From NCBI RefSeq assembly GCF_000235365.1, contig NC_016453.1, forward strand, positions 620,001 to 684,000: a stretch of 64,000 bases of DNA, in the 5' to 3' direction. This document shows, piece after piece, positions 22,843-32,822 of the stretch. Position numbers and translations under genes: made by a program. Position 1 is the stretch's first letter. The number at the start of each line of letters is the position of its first letter. The notes beneath the pieces were generated by a model. It was not told the origin of the DNA, searched no databases, and saw nothing but the letters and a program-made list of their open reading frames with translations. This DNA comes from Eremothecium cymbalariae DBVPG#7215 (lineage: Eukaryota; Ascomycota; Saccharomycetes; Saccharomycetales; Saccharomycetaceae).

Positions 22843-23040
22843 TTAGAGCTTTTCAGCATGCTTGGCCAAGTACTCCTCAATGTACTTTTCTTCACCATGC
22901 GAAGAAGCCTTCCATAATGACTTAGGCTCGCTCTTCTTAAATGGATTTGGTACGACCAATAGCAAGACTGCAGAAATTGTGCCGAGCGCCAATTGATGTG
23001 GCTTAAAAGTTCTACCTAGAATAGTGTAAGCAGCACCCAT
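22843..23040 (-). CDS. ATP19: ATP synthase subunit k (Atp19)
   Basis: A 65-aa single-span inner mitochondrial membrane protein of the F1Fo ATP synthase, involved in dimer stability in yeast. It begins MGAAYTILGR, has a hydrophobic segment (LALGTISAVLLLVV) and the conserved VVPNPFKKSEPK after it, then an acidic tail EEKYIEEYLAKH. Length (68 aa in S. cerevisiae), order and orientation next to BRX1 match YOL077W-A. Confidence 0.95.
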   Translation of the reverse strand: MGAAYTILGRTFKPHQLALGTISAVLLLVVPNPFKKSEPKSLWKASSHGEEKYIEEYLAKHAEKL

Positions 23041-23493
23041 GATCGAAAATATGCGTAGAAATGTCGATGATTATAGTTCTAAAGGCTGTGCGATTCATGA
23101 ACAAGCATCTTCAGAAAGGATTTTTCCAAAATTTGTCTGAAATATCGAAAGACCCGTACATCTGTACACCGCATTTTAAAGAAATTGACCAATAATATCG
23201 TGGGGTTGCAGTGTCAGCGTAAGCAGAAATCTACTACTCTTAAGATTTATATTTATAAAGGATAATAGTTTAAAATTCAGCTTTCATGTGTATTGACATT
23301 TGATACATAATATATATGCATATTACAGAAAATTATCGGGATTTAAAAACCCATTTGTTATCGTTTTTTCTTTTTTTTAAAAAAAACCAGTATAAGGAGA
23401 TCATAAGTAACTCATCATCGTTGATACAATTCTTTAAAAATTTTAGTTATAGCTTTCAGTGAAAGAAAAAAACATCATCTAGATCAGCCAGCT
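23041..23493. other. Intergenic between ATP19 and the hexose transporter
   Basis: A 450-bp AT-rich stretch. ATTTATATTTA at 23245-23255 matches the 11-bp S. cerevisiae replication-origin consensus exactly, but such matches are common in AT-rich DNA and do not prove an origin. No gene is seen. Confidence 0.4.
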
Positions 23494-25086
23494 TTAATAT
23501 TCATCAATTTCTTTCTTTCTTGTATAAAGCTCATCAACCTCAGATACTGTTAAACCCTTCGTTTCTGGCAGATATTTGTAAAAGAAGAAAACACTGAACA
23601 CTAAGAAGAACACAAACACAAAGCCAAATTTGTATCCAATTGCGCTAACTATAGTTGGCGTTAGAAGAGTGATAGTGAAATTCGAAAGACAGTTCATCGA
23701 ATTGCAGATAGCCATCGAAGTATTTCTGGTTCTGAGTGGGTATAATTCGGAAATGATAACAAAGGCAACAGGACCTGATGTGGATGCAAAAAAGATCATA
23801 TATATACATGTAAAAGCAATCATTGCTGCACCTGTAGGCTTATTATTGCCGTTTGAGTTGTCCAAAATAAAAGACCCAAGGCATGCATAGAGCAGCATCG
23901 AGAAGCACATACCGGCAGCACCAATAATAGCGCAAGCCTTCCGACCTAATCTTTCCACAATGTAGATACCTAAGAAGGTAGCCACAAGGTTCACTGCCGA
24001 TATGATAATCGCAGTTACATAAGAATCATCTAAACCCACTGAGTTGAATAAGGAAGTACCATAGTAGAAAAAGTAGTTAACACCAGATAGTTGTTGTAAT
24101 GACATTGTTACCATACCCAGAAGAAGACGCCACCCAAGCCTGGGCTTTCCCGCAATAAATTCCCAAAAGCCTTCCTCACCATTCGCTTTCAGTTCCTTCG
24201 TCTTGGCAGCCATCGCAGCAACCTCCGAAAAAACGATTGGATCATCAACCTCCAAGGCATTCATAACAGCAAACGACCTCTCCGCCTCCTTTATTTTATC
24301 TTTAGAAGCTAGATAATGCGAAGACTCAGGAATCATCACCAAACCCAATAACACAACCGCCGCCCACATAGGCCCCAATGCAATAGGAACCTGCCAATGC
24401 TTCTTCGACAGTATATCACCAAAGCCCTTCTTGCAACCGTAGTTAACAAAGTTCCCTACCAAAACACCAACAGTTATATTCAACTGGAACAGCACAACCA
24501 TTGATCCACGGATCCGTACAGGCGATATTTCCGCAACGTACATAGGAACCAAAACTGTCAAAGAACCAACACCGACCCCAGTGAAAATCCTACCAATGAA
24601 GAACTGGCCCCAATGCGTTGGCTTAGCCAACTCAATCACAACACCAAAAACATATACCAGCAAAGATACAGCAATACCAACTTTACGACCCTTAAAGTCA
24701 CCAACCTTAGCTAAAGTCAGCCCACCCAACGCACATGCAACATTAAAAATACCAATTATCAACCCGAGCAATAAATTTGGAAACTCATTCAACCCCGTAG
24801 ACGCATTATATCTAGTACCAAAGTGATTCTTAAAAGAAGGCATATTCATAAGCCCCCCAATCGTACCAATATCCCATCCCAAAATAAACCCACCAAATGC
24901 AATCACCATGCAGAATAATACCGGTTTCGCTAGCGACCCCATCACAGGCGAGTCCATCACAGGCACCACCGTAACCAACTGCTCCACGGACTTATCTGTG
25001 GAGCTGGCTATTACACCATTTACATCTGCCTTCTCAACATCATACAAATAAGAGCTACCACTAGCCTTTTCAGCCTTATCGGTCAT
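23494..25086 (-). CDS. Hexose transporter-like MFS permease
   Basis: A 530-aa major facilitator of the sugar porter family, with twelve expected membrane segments from about residue 56 and soluble ends. Family signatures are GDFKGRK (129-135), PMYVAEISPVRIRG (181-194), QQLSGVNYFFYYGT (331-344) and the closing PETKGLTVSEVDELY. It differs from canonical Hxt proteins: the usual PESPRYL is PESSHYL (253-259) and the ELYPLRTR loop continues into an unusual MAICNSMNCLSNF. Substrate is therefore uncertain: glucose, fructose or galactose are all possible. It lies between ATP19 and ATG42 beside a tRNA and a candidate LTR, where S. cerevisiae has no transporter, suggesting insertion or local gain. Confidence 0.9.
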   Translation of the reverse strand: MTDKAEKASGSSYLYDVEKADVNGVIASSTDKSVEQLVTVVPVMDSPVMGSLAKPVLFCMVIAFGGFILGWDIGTIGGLMNMPSFKNHFGTRYNASTGLNEFPNLLLGLIIGIFNVACALGGLTLAKVGDFKGRKVGIAVSLLVYVFGVVIELAKPTHWGQFFIGRIFTGVGVGSLTVLVPMYVAEISPVRIRGSMVVLFQLNITVGVLVGNFVNYGCKKGFGDILSKKHWQVPIALGPMWAAVVLLGLVMIPESSHYLASKDKIKEAERSFAVMNALEVDDPIVFSEVAAMAAKTKELKANGEEGFWEFIAGKPRLGWRLLLGMVTMSLQQLSGVNYFFYYGTSLFNSVGLDDSYVTAIIISAVNLVATFLGIYIVERLGRKACAIIGAAGMCFSMLLYACLGSFILDNSNGNNKPTGAAMIAFTCIYMIFFASTSGPVAFVIISELYPLRTRNTSMAICNSMNCLSNFTITLLTPTIVSAIGYKFGFVFVFFLVFSVFFFYKYLPETKGLTVSEVDELYTRKKEIDEY

Positions 25087-25910
25087 AACGCCAGCCGCTT
25101 AAACCCAACTACTCAACTACTAAGCAGAACATCTCAGAGACTTGCGATGCCAACATTAATCTCTATTTTAGTACTTTTTTCAATTTTTTTTTTCAATTTT
25201 CTTTTTAGCAAATTAAAAAAGCTGTCGTTATAATGCTATCCCCCCAGAAACTACAGCAGCTCCACCAAGAAACGGTGACAAAAAGGAAGAAGCCTCGAGG
25301 AAGGAAAGATCATTTATTCATACAGATTAGATTAACTTGCAGAAGAAAAACCTGTGTTTTGGAAAACTTTTCATTCTTGTTGTCGGCCCAAATTATCCAG
25401 ACTCGTTCCTTATCGCGCAACTAGCACTAAAGTAACTTGACCACAGTCTTCCACATAGGTTTTGTGCGGAAAGCGTCTAACACATACCCACATATCCAGA
25501 CTATTTTGCTGCTGCAACCCGCATGCAAGCCACACCATAATAACATTAAAGCATAGATAACACTTGAAACGCTATCTTCCTGTACAATATCTATAACTAT
25601 CTAGCTATATAGCTATCTGCCTACCAAGCATGTAGCTGAATATACGGGCGAATGCCTGGACGTTACCAGACAGGGTAAGGTAATCAAATTACGTTTACTG
25701 GAACGGGTTCAATTCCCTAAATCCAAGTAATAACTTGAAATTGCCCGCTTGCCTGACAGGGCCACAGTCAAAGAGGGGATTTAATAATAAACTAATATAT
25801 TTTCTGTCGCACAAGTAAATTCATTATCAAATGTGATCCGAACGGCAGAAGAAATAAGCCAATGAAAAAAGAAAAGTAGACACACAAAAGGCAAAACACC
25901 TCGGAGCTTT
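25087..25910. other. Intergenic, transporter promoter to tRNA
   Basis: An 820-bp stretch with A/T homopolymer runs at about 25180-25220 just before the transporter start. A GGTTCAATTCC box at about 25697-25709 resembles a tRNA B box, but no cloverleaf can be folded around it. No gene is seen. Confidence 0.4.
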
Positions 25911-25983
25911 TGGACGAGACCGGAATCGAACCGATGGCCTCTCCCATGCGAAGGGAGCGCGCTACCAACTGCGCCACACGCCC
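25911..25983 (-). tRNA. tRNA-Ala, anticodon CGC
   Basis: A 73-nt cloverleaf, no intron. Acceptor stem GGGCGTG pairs with CTCGTCC and keeps the G3:U70 pair that identifies tRNA-Ala; D stem GCGC/GCGC; anticodon stem CTCCC/GGGAG around loop TTCGCAT; T arm ATCGG-TTCGATT-CCGGT; discriminator A. The body closely resembles S. cerevisiae tRNA-Ala(AGC), but the anticodon is CGC, which reads GCG. A short T4 run follows about 12 nt downstream as a Pol III terminator. Confidence 0.95.
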
Positions 25984-26052
25984 AAATACAGAAGTGCATG
26001 AATTGTACCAGAAACCACACTAATAATGATAGTCACGATAACAAGACAAAGA

Positions 26053-26147
26053 AACAGCGAATCAGAGTCGTTAGGAGACTATGAAGATGATAACCATTGT
26101 ATAACAGCGAATCAGAGTCGTTAGAAGTGTCAAGATAACCATTGAGC
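26053..26147. repeat. Imperfect tandem duplication of about 50 bp upstream of the tRNA
   Basis: The 22-mer beginning AACAGCGAATCAGAGTCG occurs at 26053-26074 and 26103-26124. Each copy is followed by a diverged spacer and then GATAACCATTG. The unit is therefore an approximately 50-bp tandem repeat between the tRNA and the candidate LTR. Confidence 0.85.
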
Positions 26148-26317
26148 TGTTATCGGCTAGGAATCTGCATAGCAATTAAGTAAGAGAGCTTAAGTAGGAC
26201 AACATAAACTATATAAGACCAAACTAGCTAGATTAGATTAGATACTAGTGCCGTTTAGGACACTAGCGGATAGTTGAGCCAGATTAGAGACTATAGAACG
26301 GTAACTGATCCTCAACA
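26148..26317. mobile_element. Candidate solo LTR
   Basis: A 170-bp segment begins TGTTATCGG and ends CTCAACA, the TGTT...AACA form of Ty1/copia-type LTRs. It is flanked by GAGC on both sides, a possible but short target duplication (5 bp is usual). An internal CTATATAAGACC could be its TATA box. It lies 165 bp upstream of the tRNA 5' end, where Ty1-like elements insert. No internal retroelement coding sequence is present. Boundaries and identity are inferred; no second copy is visible in the window. Confidence 0.35.
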
Positions 26318-26921
26318 GAGCACTATCCAGCACGTGACGAGAAGTTCAAGCTAGCACGTGACCTCAACTAGTGGCCCTCGACAATCACCTCCGGTCATGC
26401 AAGCAGTGCAACTAGCACAAGTGCAATGCACGGCTTCTAGCCTGCCGGCGTGCTGTGGCGCACATGTTCTGGGGTATTGCACTGTAAATATAGGGCGTAT
26501 TTAGTATGCGGATTACGTGACCACATTCTGCTTCCAAGGTGCACCTACCAAAGGAAGAGGACTATAACCAAGGGGGCAGTGTGTGGAGAAAAACGCCAAT
26601 TCAAAGCTCAGCGCATACGGAAGAAGGAGGAGTCAACTGCTGACCATGCCAGTAGTCTGAAGATGGTCGGAAGTCGTCTGCTGGCCGTTCAAGTAACAAT
26701 TTCTGATCATTGTCTCCCGTAATGCTCTGAAATATGTACGTACGTAATGATTACTATCTCCTGTTTGTCATTAAGGAGTCGGGAGTATTTAGTTGTATAA
26801 GTTTATATATAATGCAGCGGTGACAGTTTCAAAGTGGATTTATCTTTTCTAAGACTCAGAATCATTGAATAGCTAGTTCGAACTTGATAAATAAACACAA
26901 GGAGTAATACGTTCGTCGGTT
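26318..26921. other. Intergenic, ATG42 promoter
   Basis: This 600-bp stretch holds two GCACGTGAC boxes (about 26330-26338 and 26356-26364), a CACGTG-type pair in the same orientation. An open frame at 26450-26722 has no recognisable similarity and is taken as chance. Confidence 0.4.
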
Positions 26922-28445
26922 ATGAAGTGGTGTACATTTGGTGTAGGCTCATTATTGGTGGCTAGTAAACTGGCTAATGGGTTTAACTTGCAAAGTCCTT
27001 TTTCGTTGCATGAGGGCTTTAAGGAGGCTCTAATGGATTTAGACGATTCATTCACGCAGGGTGTTGGGCAGACGTTTAAGTCGTTTAGAGATATGGATGG
27101 GATTGAGATATTGAAGTCGGAACACGATTCTAGATATTCTTTGCGAGTTAAGAAGCATGACCCTTCAAAATTAGGGATTGATACGGTGAACCAATGGTCG
27201 GGATATTTAGATGTTTCTGAAAAGAAGCATTTTTTCTATTGGGTTTTTGAAAGTAGGAACGATCCAAAGAACGATCCTGTTGTGTTGTGGTTGAATGGTG
27301 GGCCGGGGTGTTCTTCTTTTACTGGCTTATTTTTTGAACTAGGACCTGCTAGCATTGGTGAAGATTTGAAACCAATTCATAATCCATATTCTTGGAACAA
27401 TAACGCGACGATAATATTCTTGGAGCAGCCAATTGGGGTTGGGTTTTCTTATGGTGATACGACCGATTCAACGGCTTTGGCTGGTGAAGACGCATATTAT
27501 TTCTTGGATTTATTCTTTAAGAAGTTCCCTGATTGGATTAAAAATCCGTTCCATATTGCAGGTGAGTCTTATGCTGGTCATTATATCCCTCAGATTGCAC
27601 ATGAAATTATTAAGCGTAAGGAGGATACAACTGGTACCGAACCGGCTCCTATTTTTAACTTGACATCTGTTTTGATTGGAAACGGTGCAACTGACGCAAA
27701 GACCCAGTATAATTACTATGAGCCAATGGCTTGCGGAAAGGGTGGATATCCTGCCGTTTTGGAGCCGGAGCAATGTGACAAGATGAATTCATCTGCTTCT
27801 ACATGTGAGACCTTGAACAACCTATGTTATATGACCAAGAAGAGCATTCCTTGTATCGCGGCGGGAGCATACTGTGATCGTTTTGCATTCAAGTATTATT
27901 CCGAAACGGGTCTAAACCCATATGACATTAGAAAAGAGTGTGAAACCCCCGACGGCGGTCTTTGCTATAAAGACATGGAATACATAACTGACTATATGAA
28001 CCAGGCGGAAGTTATTGAAGCATTAGGTTCGGATGTAAGTTCTTATGAGAGCTGTAGCGATAAAGTTATGGCAAGATTTACACTATCAGGAGACTCACAC
28101 AAACCGTACTATCAATATGTTGCCCAACTCCTTGATCGTGAAATTCCAGTGTTAATTTATGCTGGTGACAAGGACTTCATCTGCAACTGGCTTGGAAACA
28201 AGGCTTGGACTGATACTGTGGGCTGGAGACATACTTACAAGTACAGGACTTTGCCATTGAAGTCATGGGTTAACAAAGAAACCGGTGAAGCGGCAGGGGA
28301 GGTAAAGAGCTATGGTGCTTTAACATTTTTGAGAGTGTATGATTCCGGTCATATGGTTCCATATGACCAGCCAGAAAATAGTTTGTACATGTTCAACAAC
28401 TGGATATCTGGTAACTACAACTTGGATTATTCTCTCGATAAATGA
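26922..28445 (+). CDS. ATG42: Vacuolar serine carboxypeptidase (Atg42, CPY paralogue)
   Basis: A 507-aa preproenzyme, almost the same length as YBR139W/Atg42 (508 aa). In S. cerevisiae it is a vacuolar carboxypeptidase that works with carboxypeptidase Y in the last steps of autophagic breakdown. A signal peptide (about 1-20) and propeptide (to about 75) precede the mature domain. The catalytic triad is Ser216 in GESYAG, Asp418 in GDKDFICN and His477 in SGHMVP; WLNGGPGCSS forms the oxyanion hole. Synteny beside IRA (YBR139W-YBR140C) favours Atg42 over Prc1. In S. cerevisiae AVO1 follows ATP19 directly; here the transporter, tRNA and this gene lie between them. Confidence 0.93.
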   Translation: MKWCTFGVGSLLVASKLANGFNLQSPFSLHEGFKEALMDLDDSFTQGVGQTFKSFRDMDGIEILKSEHDSRYSLRVKKHDPSKLGIDTVNQWSGYLDVSEKKHFFYWVFESRNDPKNDPVVLWLNGGPGCSSFTGLFFELGPASIGEDLKPIHNPYSWNNNATIIFLEQPIGVGFSYGDTTDSTALAGEDAYYFLDLFFKKFPDWIKNPFHIAGESYAGHYIPQIAHEIIKRKEDTTGTEPAPIFNLTSVLIGNGATDAKTQYNYYEPMACGKGGYPAVLEPEQCDKMNSSASTCETLNNLCYMTKKSIPCIAAGAYCDRFAFKYYSETGLNPYDIRKECETPDGGLCYKDMEYITDYMNQAEVIEALGSDVSSYESCSDKVMARFTLSGDSHKPYYQYVAQLLDREIPVLIYAGDKDFICNWLGNKAWTDTVGWRHTYKYRTLPLKSWVNKETGEAAGEVKSYGALTFLRVYDSGHMVPYDQPENSLYMFNNWISGNYNLDYSLDK

Positions 28446-28616
28446 ATAGAGAGGGGATGAGGAAGTAATACTCCAAAATATTCAAGAAATTAGAAAAAAA
28501 ATACTGCTATGCAATTGTGAACGGGACAACTTTAACTAACGGAAGTTTGTCCATTTGTTCTTTTTTAAAAAAAACGTATCTTAAAATGTCCTGAAAGACC
28601 TCCTCTATCTACATCA

Positions 28617-31600
28617 TTATTTGATTTTGTGATTCATTTTATATGCCCCCAATAAGTTGTGTAGCCTAGTAACTATTTCGGTACACTCTTCTGAAGAAAT
28701 TGCTTCGAAATAGTAACGTTTTTCACTGTTTGGTTTTGACACAAATATCTTAAAATATTCATGGACTCTTTTGGACTTTTTAGCAAGTTTTACTTGGCTA
28801 ATATGAAAGGATTTAGTTTTGCCCGCCTCTTGGTTCCAATGATAACCATCTTCGGGGGGTATAATATAAATATAGTCCCCATCTATAGCTAATGTACGTT
28901 CATGCTTATTAATAAAGGAAACCTGTTGTCTTCTCCATACCTTATATTTGTAATATGCTCCAGTAAACAAGTCTTTATAGCTTGATCCAGCAGGCAGCAA
29001 ATTCGAAGATTGGGCATTATTGTTACCCAAAGAAGATTTAGAAGAATTTTTATTTCTAAAAAACCCACCAGTAGTTACGCTGTGATTACCAGTCAAACTG
29101 TGCTGCCTGCTAATACCAAGCTTGTATAAAGAATGGTGCTTTTTAGAATTGTTATTAGTAGTTTTGTTTATGGACTGTCCATCCACTGCCATATCCTCTT
29201 TTTTGGTATTAGAAACATCACCCGCTCTAATGAATTGATCACCAACGTCTAGAGTTAGTTGAGTTACCAACTCTGTGCTTTGGATAGTTTGAAGAGTAGG
29301 AGGGTGTTTTGAAGGGTTTGATTTCTCAAAGTTCTTGGACTTTGAATCTTTCTTAGCCATCTCTAATTCCGTAATGCCGTTTAAACTAGCCACGGTAGAA
29401 TACGGATCTAACAACGTGTGTGTATTAGATATTCTCAAATAGTATCTGCCGTGCTCTAATGTATGTAGCTTACAGCATTGAATTAGGATATCGTTAATTT
29501 GAGATGTAAGTGGAACCTTAACCATGCAATAGCTGACTTTGGACGACGTGATCAATGGCATACGTACCCTAACTTCAATCTTTTGGGCTTGAGAATTTTT
29601 AGAATTAACCATTGTCACGGAAACTGATGATTCCATATGATTGCGTGATTTGATGCCTGCATCTGCAGTCGACTCATTTTTCGGAACCAGTTCATGATTC
29701 AGAGGGGTAATCGCTTCATTACTTCTGAATTGAATTTGATTATCTACACGGCAAATGACGACTTCGTTATCAGAAACAGTTCCAATTTTTAAAGTTCTCT
29801 CTAGAACTCCAAAATTATCTTCAAACGGTTCACCATCTTCATCCACGATTTTCAAAGTAAAATAGTTAGGATTTATAATTTCATGAATATTTAAACCATC
29901 ATCGTCGATATCTTCCGGCCTAGAAGTTGTAGTATAGCAATATAAAGCATATCCAAGCACTTCGAAAACCGAAGCGGATTTCAGAACTTTAATCGTAAAT
30001 GGATTTCTTTTATAAGTTTTTGATGACTGAACGTAGACATCCAATTCAATAAAAGAACCTTCTTCTAAATTAGACCCTGATATTGCTGCAAAGTGCTCTA
30101 AGGGATTTATAGTAGTGTTTCGATCTGATTTCTTGAGAAGTGACGACAACTGTGATTTTATTGACTTCTCCCTTGCAATACGAACCTTCCTGATCACAAA
30201 AGGTTCTGACGCAGCCATTAGATGATCACGACTAACATCACTTGCACTTTTCTTGTGTTGATAGTATCTTCCTGTCCTAGATTTTAAAGGCTCTGCAGTC
30301 GCATTATTAGGCAACGAATTACGAGTCCTATTTGATCTTCCCATATGCTGTGGACTGTTAGACCATCTTCTGCTGGATAGGCTATCAGGCCCATTTGAAT
30401 CTTTCCCTGATGAAAATACTGCACTAAGATGATCCTTTCCAGACGTATTAAAGCTTTCTTGGTTATTTCTCCTAGACGTAAAATCCATCATATTACCAAC
30501 CAAAGCATCACTGTGATTATACATTATCCCAAACTCGCGACTACTCGGGATCGAGTTGCTCATATAACCATGGGACCTGGAATCATTTTCAGTATCGATG
30601 GAACTGTCAATAATTATGTGCTGCTGGAATTCAGCATCACTAGAGTCCGAATATAGTAGGGACGAGCCATAAGAGGATGCAGCGTCCAGAACAGAATCTT
30701 CAATACTTACCCCTGAGTCTTCATCAGGCTGAGCAATACTACTTTGACTGGATACATTGTGACGAATAGATTGATCATCACCGTGCGCCCCTCTTGGGTT
30801 ATTAGAATTGTTTGTTAACGCTAAAGGTTCAAGGTCTCTCTGATTAATAAATGATTCAATCATCTGATCTTCAGGATTCGAATTACGATACCCATCCGTT
30901 CCCCTGGAATCAAAAGACGAGTTATCAAATTTTTGTACACTTGAATGACGTGCTTCACCACCATGCAGAATATTTTGGGGATTTAAGGAAAAGTTGTCCA
31001 AGAAGGTTGCCTTTTTTGAAACCTTTGCCTTGGTTTCACCACAACTACCACCAGATTTTGTGGTGTTCATGAGACTTTCTCGAAGATGTGCATTCATATA
31101 AAAAAAACGCTTATTTGCCTCAGCATCTAAATCTTCATTATCATCATCGTCTTCATCAATGATATCATCAAGTCCAAATTCACTATCATAGAGACTGACC
31201 CTTTTACTAGTTGGCTTCAAGTTTCCATGAGTATCTAACTCAAAACCCTCAAGATCTTTGTTTCTTGGATCCTTCTTATTTTGGTTTCTAAATATACTAC
31301 GAAATCGTGATTTGGATTTATTATCCTTCTCTTCTTGACTTCTATTAGCATCCCCGTCTTTTGTCAACATCGAAGACAGGGACGAGCGCTCAATACTATC
31401 GTTAGACCCTTTATAAGCTAAATTTGGAATATCCAAGCTATCCTTCACGGTAGCTATAATAGGAGGATTATCAAGGGCCGCAATAAACTCACCAGAACCA
31501 CTTGATTCCCTGGCTTTCTGTGGCTGCTTATACGTATCATTCCCATTAGATTTCTTTAGACGAGGCGTTACCGAATCTAAATAACTCTCAGATATTGGAG

Positions 31601-31781
31601 GAGACTCTAAGAGCGTTAGTATATCGTTGCCTGCATTATCAATATACATATTCTTTAGCGATCCATTTAGAAATACGTCGCCAAATGGCTTGATTACCCT
31701 TTTTATCTGATCTTGTTCAGGGCAACATTTCAATAAACCGGATCGTAGCTTGTTCAAGCTTGTAACCAAAGTTGCATCCAT
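28617..31781 (-). CDS. AVO1: TORC2 subunit Avo1 (Sin1 family)
   Basis: A 1054-aa protein; S. cerevisiae Avo1 (YOL078W) has 1176 aa. It is an essential TORC2 subunit at the plasma membrane that recruits the Ypk kinases. The CRIM domain lies at about residues 560-690 (FIELDVYVQSSKTYKRNPF...), a Ras-binding-like domain at about 760-830, and a PH domain at about 930-1050 ending in HNLLGAYK. The first 550 residues are Ser/Asn/Asp-rich and likely disordered. I start it at the ATG at 31781, where MDATLVTSLNKLR aligns with Avo1; the frame stays open upstream but has no ATG. Confidence 0.93.
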   Translation of the reverse strand: MDATLVTSLNKLRSGLLKCCPEQDQIKRVIKPFGDVFLNGSLKNMYIDNAGNDILTLLESPPISESYLDSVTPRLKKSNGNDTYKQPQKARESSGSGEFIAALDNPPIIATVKDSLDIPNLAYKGSNDSIERSSLSSMLTKDGDANRSQEEKDNKSKSRFRSIFRNQNKKDPRNKDLEGFELDTHGNLKPTSKRVSLYDSEFGLDDIIDEDDDDNEDLDAEANKRFFYMNAHLRESLMNTTKSGGSCGETKAKVSKKATFLDNFSLNPQNILHGGEARHSSVQKFDNSSFDSRGTDGYRNSNPEDQMIESFINQRDLEPLALTNNSNNPRGAHGDDQSIRHNVSSQSSIAQPDEDSGVSIEDSVLDAASSYGSSLLYSDSSDAEFQQHIIIDSSIDTENDSRSHGYMSNSIPSSREFGIMYNHSDALVGNMMDFTSRRNNQESFNTSGKDHLSAVFSSGKDSNGPDSLSSRRWSNSPQHMGRSNRTRNSLPNNATAEPLKSRTGRYYQHKKSASDVSRDHLMAASEPFVIRKVRIAREKSIKSQLSSLLKKSDRNTTINPLEHFAAISGSNLEEGSFIELDVYVQSSKTYKRNPFTIKVLKSASVFEVLGYALYCYTTTSRPEDIDDDGLNIHEIINPNYFTLKIVDEDGEPFEDNFGVLERTLKIGTVSDNEVVICRVDNQIQFRSNEAITPLNHELVPKNESTADAGIKSRNHMESSVSVTMVNSKNSQAQKIEVRVRMPLITSSKVSYCMVKVPLTSQINDILIQCCKLHTLEHGRYYLRISNTHTLLDPYSTVASLNGITELEMAKKDSKSKNFEKSNPSKHPPTLQTIQSTELVTQLTLDVGDQFIRAGDVSNTKKEDMAVDGQSINKTTNNNSKKHHSLYKLGISRQHSLTGNHSVTTGGFFRNKNSSKSSLGNNNAQSSNLLPAGSSYKDLFTGAYYKYKVWRRQQVSFINKHERTLAIDGDYIYIIPPEDGYHWNQEAGKTKSFHISQVKLAKKSKRVHEYFKIFVSKPNSEKRYYFEAISSEECTEIVTRLHNLLGAYKMNHKIK

Positions 31782-32000
31782 GCTTAACACCAAAAAGCCC
31801 TGTTGAATCCTGGTGAGGATACTAGGGCGCTTCTTTTTGACTGTTCGAAGTATAACCACTTAATACAGAACTTCTGATATATCTTTAAAGTGTGGACTTG
31901 AAAAGGAAAACTTGTTTTTGGAAATTTCAGTCCTATTTGCCGACACTTGAAGACTCGAAGAGCAAGCGAAGTTTGCTTCTCAAATAGACTAATAATTTCG

Positions 32001-32822
32001 ATGAGACTATCATCTAATTGGCTAAAGCTCCAGAAAGCAAATAGTATTCCTGTAAGGACAGGATCACACCGTTCTGAAGGGGATACTGTCCATAAAGTGA
32101 GAGTGGATGTCCGTGCTAGAGAGAAGACAAAGAAGTCGAGGGCAATGAGCTATGTTGCCAAAATGAATAAAGAGATCATGAAATCAAAATCCGCAAGTCA
32201 TTCTAGTACTGATGGTACTGATAGTAAGTTGGAAGAAATTATAGAGGAAGATATTAAAAGTCAAGCTGGTAAGCGAAATGATAGAACTAAAGAAATAGGG
32301 AAATATGTTGCTATGGATTGTGAATTTGTTGGAGTTGGACCAGAAGGCAAAACATCTGCATTAGCTCGAGTTTCGATTGTGAATTATTACGGGAATGAGG
32401 TTTTAGATGTTTATGTAAGACCTTCTGAGCGTATTACAGACTATAGGACTTGGGTAAGTGGAATTATGCCTCATCATATGAAGCATGCAATACCCTTCAA
32501 ACAGGCTCAGGATAAGGTTTCTACAATACTGAAGGATAGAATTCTAATTGGCCATTCAATTTACAATGATCTTAAAGTACTAATGATTTCACACCCAAGA
32601 AGAGCTATAAGAGATACTGCTGAGCATGCTGCATTTCAAAGTAAATATAATAGTGGTCATAAGCCCAGCTTGAAAAAACTGGCGACTGATGTACTTGGCC
32701 TTAATATTCAGAACGGTTCCCACTCTTCATTAGAAGACGCTAGGACTGCGTTACTGCTATTTAAGCACGATCAACAAGGATTTGAAAGACGTTATTGGAA
32801 ACAGAACCGAACATTGGATTAA
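32001..32822 (+). CDS. REX4: Rex4 DEDDh 3'-5' exonuclease
   Basis: A 273-aa RNase T-type exonuclease implicated in processing of the rRNA ITS1. The motifs are YVAMDCEFVG (Exo I, Asp and Glu), GHSIYNDLK (Exo II) and HSSLEDARTALLL (Exo III, with His and Asp). The start is the ATG at 32001 (MRLSSNWLKLQK), which matches the orthologue; upstream codons in frame have no ATG. A basic N-terminus suits a nucleolar location. It is divergent from AVO1 across only 219 bp, as in the S. cerevisiae order. Confidence 0.95.
   Translation: MRLSSNWLKLQKANSIPVRTGSHRSEGDTVHKVRVDVRAREKTKKSRAMSYVAKMNKEIMKSKSASHSSTDGTDSKLEEIIEEDIKSQAGKRNDRTKEIGKYVAMDCEFVGVGPEGKTSALARVSIVNYYGNEVLDVYVRPSERITDYRTWVSGIMPHHMKHAIPFKQAQDKVSTILKDRILIGHSIYNDLKVLMISHPRRAIRDTAEHAAFQSKYNSGHKPSLKKLATDVLGLNIQNGSHSSLEDARTALLLFKHDQQGFERRYWKQNRTLD

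Noticed and set aside
23245..23255. Exact match to the S. cerevisiae origin core ATTTATATTTA
   Set aside because: An 11-bp AT-rich match is expected by chance, and origin consensus differs between yeast genera; not called as an origin.
25690..25712. B-box-like GGTTCAATTCC suggesting a second tRNA
   Set aside because: The T stem pairs only 3 bp and no acceptor, D or anticodon stems can be built around it.
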